This document shows, one piece after another, positions 57,962 through 64,000 of a stretch of 64,000 nt of DNA. The stretch covers positions 1,178,001-1,242,000 of the forward strand of contig NZ_JQLI01000008.1 of assembly GCF_000744095.1 (NCBI RefSeq). Reading direction: 5' to 3'. This DNA comes from Cupriavidus necator A5-1 (lineage in GTDB: Bacteria > Pseudomonadota > Gammaproteobacteria > Burkholderiales > Burkholderiaceae). A model generated the notes under the pieces. It was not told the origin of the DNA, searched no databases, and saw only the letters and a list, made by a program, of their open reading frames with translations. A program made the translations under genes and the position numbers. Position 1 is the stretch's first letter. The number at the start of each line of letters is the position of its first letter.

Positions 57962-58732
57962 TCAGGGGGCGGGCTTGGCATCTGCGGCAGCGGCAGCGTG
58001 CAGCTGCGCCAGCTTGGCGTACTTGTAGTAGCTTGCCTGCGCATTCATCAGCGCCACGCCGAAGCCTGCACTGCCGTCCAGGAAGCCTCGCTTCAGGAAA
58101 TAGGTACGGACAAAGGCCCACAGACCGTGGCCGGCGGCCGACGCGACCGAGCTGCGCTTGCCGCGGGCGTAGGCCTGCTGCGCACCGGCGCTGGAATAGG
58201 CGTCGATCTTGCGCAGCACGTCCGACAGCGAGCGGTAGCTGTAATGGACCAGCGGTTCTTTCAGATGGACGAGAGGGTCGTCGACCTTGAGATGCTCGTG
58301 CACCAGGTCATCGGTGAAGCGGCCGCGGCCCTTGCGGAAGACGCGGGTCACGTAGTCGGGATACCAGCCGGCGTGGCGCACGAAGGTGCCGCAAAACGCG
58401 GACAGGCGGGGCAGGGCGAGCGCCTGCGCGCCCGGCTGCTGCAGTTGCGCGAGGATTTCGTCGCGCAGGGCCGGCGTTACGCGTTCGTCCGCATCCAGGC
58501 TCAGGATCCAGTCGCCGCTGGCGGCCTCGACCGCGCGGTTCTTCTGCGGGCCGAAGCCCGGCCACGCCTCGGTCTGGATTACTGTGGCGCCGGCTGCACG
58601 CGCAATGGCCACAGTGTCATCCGTGCTAGCCCAATCCACTATAATCGCCTCTTCGCACCAGGACACGCTTTCGAGGCATGGCCCGATATTGTGAGCTTCA
58701 TTCCTGGTGATGATGACGGCCGAGACTCTCAT
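57962..58732 (-). CDS. Glycosyltransferase family 2 protein (WaaE/KdtX-like)
   Basis: 256 residues. N-terminal VSAVIITRNEAHNIGPCLESVSWCEEAIIVDWASTDDT resembles LPS core beta-glucosyltransferases (partial quote). The usual DSGSTD reads DWASTDD here. The D-x-D region LSLDADERVTP and the acceptor region WYPDYVTRVFRKGRGRF are present. ATG 58730-58732 lies in the divergent region to waaL. It is 33 bp upstream of the GT4 gene on the same strand. Confidence 0.9.
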   Translation of the reverse strand: MRVSAVIITRNEAHNIGPCLESVSWCEEAIIVDWASTDDTVAIARAAGATVIQTEAWPGFGPQKNRAVEAASGDWILSLDADERVTPALRDEILAQLQQPGAQALALPRLSAFCGTFVRHAGWYPDYVTRVFRKGRGRFTDDLVHEHLKVDDPLVHLKEPLVHYSYRSLSDVLRKIDAYSSAGAQQAYARGKRSSVASAAGHGLWAFVRTYFLKRGFLDGSAGFGVALMNAQASYYKYAKLAQLHAAAAADAKPAP

Positions 58733-58904
58733 GGAACGTAAAGGCGGCGCACAGGTCGGACAAACCGACAGGCCGCCGGCGTTGCCCACGGCGCCAGGCG
58801 GTGGATGTTGACCGCGCATTCTACCGCACCGGCGCAGTGCCCCTGGAGACGCCTGGCAGGGTTCCTGCCAGCCTCCCGGGGCAGTTTTCTCAATCACGAA
58901 TTTG

Positions 58905-60203
58905 ATGATAAGAGCACATTTGTCCCGCTTTACAGGGATGGAAAAGGTTTTGTCCCTGGTGGCGTGTGCCGCATTGATCTCCTTTCCGCTCCTGCTGCTG
59001 ACCTATCCCTCCGCAGCCAATACCGGTTTCACCCTGCTGCTGATGTGGTGCCTGATTGCCCTCGCGCTGCAGCGCCGGGCCGGCCTGGCCTCATGGGGTT
59101 CAATGCTGCGCGCCCACTGGCCCATGGCGGCCGCGATGGCGTCGCTGCCGGCCGCGCTGCTGCTGCGCCAGGTCCTCAGTGGCGAGCCGCCTGACGTGCC
59201 GTATCTCTATTTGCGCTTTGCCCTGTTCGTGCTGCTGGCATGGGGCCTGGCCCAGCTCGGCCGGCGCGTGCTGCAAGGCGTGCAGTGGGGGCTTGTGGCG
59301 GGCGCGATCGTGTCCGCGGTCTGGATCCACACGCTGGCGGAACACGGCCGGCCGATCCATGTCGGCGTCAGTAACGTGATTCCGTTTGCCAACCTGTCGC
59401 TGCTGATGGGCATGCTGGCCCTGGTCTCGATCGGCTGGGACCGCCGCCGCCACCACTTGGCCGTCGGCGCCAAGCTGCTGGCGGGGGCGGCCGGGCTGTA
59501 CACCTCGTATATCAGCGCCACGCGCGGCGGCTGGCTTGCCATTCCCGTGCTGCTGCTGTTTGTGCTGATGGTCATGCGCGGGCTGAACTGGCGCAGCCGC
59601 GCAGCACTGCTGGCCGTGCTGGTCGGTAGCATGGCGGTCGCCGGTTATTGCAGCAGCATCGTCAAGACGCGCGTGACCGAGGCATTCTCGAATATCGCGG
59701 CCTTCTCTTCGCAAACCGGCCTGGATACCTCGGAGGGCTGGCGGCTGCAACTGTGGAAGGCGTCACTCAATATGCTGCAATCGCACCCGCTGACCGGCGT
59801 GGGTCCGGAAGGCTTCTCGCCCGCCCTGGATGCGCTGGCGGCCAGCGGCTTTATCACGCCGGCCACGACTCAGTTCGGGCACTCGCACAACGACATCCTG
59901 TATCTGGGCGCCACGATGGGGCTGCCCGGCATGCTGGCGGTACTCGCCGTCTACCTGGTGCCGGCCGTTTTCTTCCTGCGCCATGTGCGTAACCGCGATG
60001 CGGTGGTGCGCGTAGCTGCCACCATGGGCCTTGCCACCAGCGTCGGCTTCCTGCTGTTCGGCCTGACCGAAGCCATGTTCTTTATCGCGATGACCAACGC
60101 GTTCTACACGCTGATGATCTCCACCTGCTTTGCCATCGTGGTGGCCAGGGATCACCAGCCCGAGCCGCTGGCACGACCGGATGCGCAGGCGGTGGCGGCA
60201 TGA
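58905..60203 (+). CDS. waaL: O-antigen ligase family protein (WaaL-like)
   Basis: 432 residues with about 11-12 predicted membrane helices. Transfers polymer from undecaprenyl pyrophosphate to the lipid A core. The large periplasmic loop has the family motif HPLTGVGPEGF and FGHSHNDILYLGATMGLPG (Wzy_C-type). ATG 58905 is used; ATG 58938 is an alternative. It is divergent from the GT2 gene and its last codons overlap the next gene (ATGA). Confidence 0.88.
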   Translation: MIRAHLSRFTGMEKVLSLVACAALISFPLLLLTYPSAANTGFTLLLMWCLIALALQRRAGLASWGSMLRAHWPMAAAMASLPAALLLRQVLSGEPPDVPYLYLRFALFVLLAWGLAQLGRRVLQGVQWGLVAGAIVSAVWIHTLAEHGRPIHVGVSNVIPFANLSLLMGMLALVSIGWDRRRHHLAVGAKLLAGAAGLYTSYISATRGGWLAIPVLLLFVLMVMRGLNWRSRAALLAVLVGSMAVAGYCSSIVKTRVTEAFSNIAAFSSQTGLDTSEGWRLQLWKASLNMLQSHPLTGVGPEGFSPALDALAASGFITPATTQFGHSHNDILYLGATMGLPGMLAVLAVYLVPAVFFLRHVRNRDAVVRVAATMGLATSVGFLLFGLTEAMFFIAMTNAFYTLMISTCFAIVVARDHQPEPLARPDAQAVAA

Positions 60204-60973
60204 TCGGCGCCTACGTCATCAACCTGGCAAGCGCGCAGCCGCGCCGGCAGCGCATTTCGGGGCAGCTGGAACGGCTCGGCGTTCCCTTCCAGGTGTTCCC
60301 GGCCGTCGACGGGCGCGCCCTGACCGAAGACGAGGTGGCGCAGCGCTATGATGCGGCCGCGGCGGCGTTCAGCTACCGGCCCATGAGCCGCGGCGAGGTC
60401 GGGTGCGCGCTGAGCCATCTCGGCGTGTACCGGAAAATGCTGGAGGACGGTGCGGAGTTCGCGCTGGTGCTGGAGGACGATGCACTGCTGGGCGACGACT
60501 TGCCGGCGGTACTCGCCGACCTGCAGCAGCATCTCGATCCGGCCCGGCCCGACGCTGTGCTGCTGTCCCATATCGACAAATACACTCGCTGGGGCACGCG
60601 CCCGCTCGGCCGCGACCGCAAGCTGGTCAGGCGCTATGGCGAGTGGTGGCGCGCACATGGCTATGTGGTCACCCGCGCCGCGGCGCAGCGGCTGCTCGAC
60701 GGCCTGCAGCCGCTGTGGTGCGCGGCCGACTACTGGTCCGCGTTCGAGAAGCGCGGCCTGGTCTCGGTCCGCGCCGTGGTGCCGTATTGCATCGGCCTGA
60801 CCGAACTGGCGGACGAGTCGGCGCTGGAGGGCCATCGCGCCGATCTCGACGCGACCGACAAGGCCCGGCGCAGCATCGGCTATTATCTGCGCCGCTACGT
60901 TTATCAGCGCTTCCTGTTCCAGTTCCTCGTCAGGCCGTTCCTGCGGGTGGCCCGGCAGAAGCGTCCGGGCTAG
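60200..60973 (+). CDS. Glycosyltransferase family 25 protein
   Basis: 257 residues. The GT25 hallmarks are the N-terminal YVINLASAQPRRQRISGQLERL, the RGEVGCALSHLGVYRKM block, and the acidic LVLEDDALL metal motif. GT25 members are commonly beta-galactosyltransferases of LPS core. It overlaps waaL by 4 bp and is followed by msbA. Confidence 0.92.
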   Translation: MIGAYVINLASAQPRRQRISGQLERLGVPFQVFPAVDGRALTEDEVAQRYDAAAAAFSYRPMSRGEVGCALSHLGVYRKMLEDGAEFALVLEDDALLGDDLPAVLADLQQHLDPARPDAVLLSHIDKYTRWGTRPLGRDRKLVRRYGEWWRAHGYVVTRAAAQRLLDGLQPLWCAADYWSAFEKRGLVSVRAVVPYCIGLTELADESALEGHRADLDATDKARRSIGYYLRRYVYQRFLFQFLVRPFLRVARQKRPG

Positions 60974-61015
60974 CATGCGCGCCCGGGCCAACGCATCCAC
61001 ACAGAAGACACTTCA

Positions 61016-62794
61016 GTGACCACATCCAAACCGCCCATTTCGCCGGGTTCTACCGTGCCGTCCAGCATGTCGGCCCGGCTCTGGTCTTACCTGCGCCCCG
61101 AGCTTCGCGTCTTTATCGGCGCCATCCTTGCCATGGCGGTGGTCGCGGCCAGTGAAGGGGTGATCCCCAAGGTCGTCAACGACCTGCTCGACAAAGGCTT
61201 CGGCGGCGAGTACGCCGGCACGCTGTGGCATGTGCCCGCGCTCCTGACCGGCGTGGCGCTGATCCGCGGCGTGGCGCAGTTTGCCTCGGGCTATCTGCTG
61301 AACCTGATCTCGAACCGTGTGCTGCTGAAGATGCGCATACAGATGTTCGAGCGCCTGCTGCACGCCCCGGCGGCGTTCTTCCACCGTAACACCGCGGCAT
61401 CGCTGATCAATGCGGTGATCTTCGAGGTCAACCAGGTGCTGCAGATCCTGACCAGCGTGTTCATCACGCTGGTGCGCGACTCGCTGACGGTCGTGGCGCT
61501 GCTGATCTACCTGTTCTATACGAACTGGCGCCTGACGCTGATCGTCGCGGTGATCCTGCCAGTGATCGGCTACCTGATGTCGAAGATCAACCGCCGGCTG
61601 CGCAAGCTCAACCGCGACCACCAGACCTACACCAACAACGCCGCGTATGTGGTGGAAGAGGCCGTGGGCGGCTTCAAGGTGGTCAAGCTGCACGGCGGCG
61701 AGGCCTACGAGCTGTCGCGCTTCCGCACCATGGCCGAGCGGCTGAAGAACTACTCGATGCGCATGGCGGTCGCCGGCGGGTTGAACCAGCCGGTCACGGC
61801 ATTCCTGGCTGCGCTGGCGCTGTCGGTCATCATCACCATCGCGATGGTGCAGGCGCAGGGCAACCAGACCACGGTGGGCGGCTTCACCGGCTTCGTGATG
61901 GCGATGCTGCTGCTGATCTCGCCGCTCAAGCACCTGACTGACATCAACCAGCCGCTGACGCGCGGCATCACCGCGGCGGAGATGATCTTCCGCCTGATCG
62001 ACGAACCGATCGAGCCGCAGGACGGCGGCAAGCCGCTCGGCCGTGCCCGTGGCGAACTGGCGTTGGAGAACGTCGGCTTCCGCTATGGCGAGGCGCCGCG
62101 CGCCGCGCTGGAGGGCATCAACCTGCGCGTCAGCCCGGGCGAGGTGGTGGCGCTGGTGGGCCCGTCGGGCAGCGGCAAGACCACGCTGGTCAACCTGGTG
62201 CCGCGCTTCTTCGATCCCACCGCCGGGCAGATCCTGCTGGACGGCATGCCGCTGCCCGAGCTGGCGCTGAAGGACCTGCGCAACCAGATCGCCTTCGTCA
62301 GCCAGGACGTGGTGCTGTTCAACGACACGGTGGCGGCCAACGTGGCGTATGGCGCGCAATCCGAGGACAAGATCGACATGGCGCGGGTCGAGCGCGCACT
62401 GGCGGCGGCCTACCTGACGGACACGGTCAAGGGGCTGCCGGAGGGCGTCAACACCAATATCGGCGACAACGGCATGAAGCTGTCAGGCGGCCAGCGCCAG
62501 CGCCTGGCGATTGCCCGCGCGCTGTACAAGGATGCACCGATCCTGATCCTGGACGAGGCCACTTCGGCACTGGATTCGGAATCCGAGCGCCAGGTGCAGG
62601 CGGCGCTGGAAGAGCTGATGAAGGGGCGGACCACGCTGGTGATCGCGCACCGGCTCTCGACCATCGAGAACGCCGACCGCATCGCCGTGCTGGACCACGG
62701 TCGGCTGGCGGAACTGGGCACGCATGAGGAACTGCTGGCCGCCAACGGCCTCTACGCCGGGCTGCACCGGATCCAGTTCGCGAGCCACCATTAA
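61016..62794 (+). CDS. msbA: Lipid A export ATP-binding/permease protein MsbA
   Basis: 592 residues, standard size. Flips lipid A-core across the inner membrane. Six-helix domain (20-310) and ATPase with Walker [10 protein letters not shown] near 382, signature [18 protein letters not shown], Walker [13 protein letters not shown] and AHRLSTI. It begins at GTG 61016; the next ATG is 61067. Its LPS-cluster position agrees. It ends at a rho-independent terminator. Confidence 0.94.
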   Translation: MTTSKPPISPGSTVPSSMSARLWSYLRPELRVFIGAILAMAVVAASEGVIPKVVNDLLDKGFGGEYAGTLWHVPALLTGVALIRGVAQFASGYLLNLISNRVLLKMRIQMFERLLHAPAAFFHRNTAASLINAVIFEVNQVLQILTSVFITLVRDSLTVVALLIYLFYTNWRLTLIVAVILPVIGYLMSKINRRLRKLNRDHQTYTNNAAYVVEEAVGGFKVVKLHGGEAYELSRFRTMAERLKNYSMRMAVAGGLNQPVTAFLAALALSVIITIAMVQAQGNQTTVGGFTGFVMAMLLLISPLKHLTDINQPLTRGITAAEMIFRLIDEPIEPQDGGKPLGRARGELALENVGFRYGEAPRAALEGINLRVSPGEVVALVGPSGSGKTTLVNLVPRFFDPTAGQILLDGMPLPELALKDLRNQIAFVSQDVVLFNDTVAANVAYGAQSEDKIDMARVERALAAAYLTDTVKGLPEGVNTNIGDNGMKLSGGQRQRLAIARALYKDAPILILDEATSALDSESERQVQAALEELMKGRTTLVIAHRLSTIENADRIAVLDHGRLAELGTHEELLAANGLYAGLHRIQFASHH

Positions 62795-62821
62795 GATGCC
62801 GGGGGGAACTCCCCGGACAGC

Positions 62822-62849
62822 AGGCCGGCGCTGAGCGCCGGCCTTTTTA
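62822..62849 (+). terminator. Rho-independent terminator after msbA
   Basis: AGGCCGGCGC-TGA-GCGCCGGCCT with TTTTTA after it on the plus strand. Confidence 0.9.
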
Positions 62850-63845
62850 TTTCCGCTCGGTGTGCTGTGAAGAGACCTGCGGCTGCACGCCCAGCACCTC
62901 GTCGATAGCGGCCAGCACTTCGGCTCGCTGTGGCACCACGCCGCCACCGCCCAGCGATACCGCGCGCCCCGGCGCATCGACACCGTACAGGTGGCGCGAA
63001 GTCGTCGTGAACAGGATCACGGTCGGCCGGCGCAGCGCGTCGGCGATATGCACGAAGCCGGTATCCATGCCGACCACCAGCGAGGCCTTGCCGACCATCT
63101 GCGCCACGCCGGTGATGCTCAGGCGCGGCATGACTTCGGCGCCGGGCACGCTGGCGGCGATGGTCTCGGCTTCCTTGCGCTCCGCCTCGTTGCCCCAGGG
63201 CACCAGTACGCGCAACCCGCGTGCGGAGATCGCGCTGCCGACGCTGATCCAGTCGGCTACCGGCCACTTCTTCTCTTCGCTCGAGGTGGCGTGGAACAGC
63301 ATCGCGTACGGACCCTTGGCCGCCGGGGCTGGCGTATCCGGGGGCATCTGCAGGCCGTAGTCCATCTCCTTGGTCAGCTCGAAGCCGAGCGCGCGGCTGA
63401 CCGCGCGACGCATACGCTGCCGTGCGCAGTCCTCTTCGACGAATGGCGCAAAGATGTGGTTGTAGGCAAAGCTGGCCCCGCTCTCGCCCAGTTCCTGCAC
63501 CGGATAGCCATAGCGATGCCGCGTGCGCGCCAGGAACGAGACGATGGCGCTCTTGTAGACGCCGTGGACGTCGAGCACCGCATCGTATCTCTCGCGGCGC
63601 AGTTCGCGCAGCGCGCTGAAGATGGCGCGCAGGTCCGACCATTTACGCGACTTTTTCAGCGCGCGCAGCGGCGCGGCGATCACCCGGTCGATATTCGGGT
63701 TCCAGCGTGGCACATCGGCACAGTAGGAGTCGGCGATCCAGTCGATCTTCACGCCGGGGAAAGCCCGCTGCAGGTCCGCGACCAGCGGCTGGGTGAAAAC
63801 CATGTCGCCCAGGGATGTCAGCTTGACGATGAGAATGCGTTTCAT
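62847..63845 (-). CDS. waaC: Lipopolysaccharide heptosyltransferase I
   Basis: 332 residues, GT9 family. Adds the first heptose to Kdo in the LPS inner core, using the ADP-heptose made by rfaE1/rfaD. N-terminus MKRILIVKLTSLGDMVFTQPL and the C-terminal VVGMDTGFVHIADALRRPTVILF are the hallmarks. It is convergent with msbA. ATG at 63843-63845; no strong ribosome site seen. Region after 63846 to the window end carries no gene I can support. Confidence 0.94.
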   Translation of the reverse strand: MKRILIVKLTSLGDMVFTQPLVADLQRAFPGVKIDWIADSYCADVPRWNPNIDRVIAAPLRALKKSRKWSDLRAIFSALRELRRERYDAVLDVHGVYKSAIVSFLARTRHRYGYPVQELGESGASFAYNHIFAPFVEEDCARQRMRRAVSRALGFELTKEMDYGLQMPPDTPAPAAKGPYAMLFHATSSEEKKWPVADWISVGSAISARGLRVLVPWGNEAERKEAETIAASVPGAEVMPRLSITGVAQMVGKASLVVGMDTGFVHIADALRRPTVILFTTTSRHLYGVDAPGRAVSLGGGGVVPQRAEVLAAIDEVLGVQPQVSSQHTERK

Positions 63846-64000
63846 CGGGAAGAGTACGGCGGCTCGGAGGGCGCTCGCCTTGTTCAGAAGGTGCGTAGTA
63901 TGCCTGATCCGGTGGACATCAGTACGAGCGATGCATGCGCAACATGGCTGGCGCCGAACCCGCGCCGATCCGTTAGTATCTGAAGCAGAAGAACACTACG

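Overview
The window looks like a high-GC betaproteobacterial chromosome, most likely Cupriavidus (C. necator / C. taiwanensis group). This rests on the tmRNA tag ANDERYALAA, a tandem pair of cyanophycin synthetases, and the run gyrA-serC-pheA-hisC-tyrA-aroA-cmk-rpsA-ihfB-lapA-lapB. The assignment comes from gene content and order, not from a database search. I saw no insertion sequence, prophage, CRISPR array or tRNA gene; this is mostly core chromosome.

Region by region. (1) 1-6921: a cyanophycin locus. Two cyanophycin synthetases on the minus strand (the second cut by the window edge) face a divergent pair on the plus strand: an unusual ABC exporter with a PH-like/zinc-ribbon N-terminus and a DUF1854 protein. 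(2) 7332-10606: minus-strand housekeeping genes, comprising a conserved hypothetical, tmRNA (ssrA), gph, ubiG and an OmpA-family protein. (3) 11040-25633: gyrA, a DUF2059 secreted protein, the serine/aromatic amino acid run (serC, pheA, hisC, tyrA, aroA), then cmk, rpsA, ihfB and the LPS-control pair lapA-lapB. A DUF2061 membrane gene lies opposite aroA, with a Fur-box-like site between it and cmk. (4) 25671-29579: ugd, hldA/rfaE1, hldD/rfaD (sugar precursors for LPS) and a shortened ComEA-like protein. (5) 29839-35225: NCS2 permease, cysM, mltB, an HDAC-family deacetylase and a crotonase-fold protein. (6) 35391-37899: metNIQ methionine importer with a hairpin in its leader. (7) 38106-45117: etfBA, an acyl-CoA dehydrogenase, dadA divergent from an Lrp-type regulator, and a PA0069-type radical SAM protein. 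(8) 45274-48966: minus-strand accessory genes (LysR regulator, TM2 protein, 51-residue membrane protein, small secreted protein, PQQ-type sugar dehydrogenase). (9) 49119-51394: rpsP-rimM-trmD-rplS ribosome/tRNA operon. (10) 51550-56835: CoA-type Nudix hydrolase, trhO and dnaE. As given, dnaE carries a one-base frameshift. (11) 56855-63845: an LPS core/O-antigen cluster (GT4, GT2, WaaL-like ligase, GT25, MsbA, WaaC).

The regions connect functionally. ugd, hldA and hldD make precursors that WaaC, the glycosyltransferases, WaaL and MsbA use, while LapAB probably tunes LPS synthesis. EtfBA takes electrons from the adjacent acyl-CoA dehydrogenase. The serC-pheA-hisC-tyrA-aroA block supplies serine and aromatic amino acids.

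The points most worth a second look are the cyanophycin-linked exporter, the dnaE frameshift, the metN leader hairpin, the Fur-box-like site and inverted repeat before cmk, and the shortened ComEA protein.
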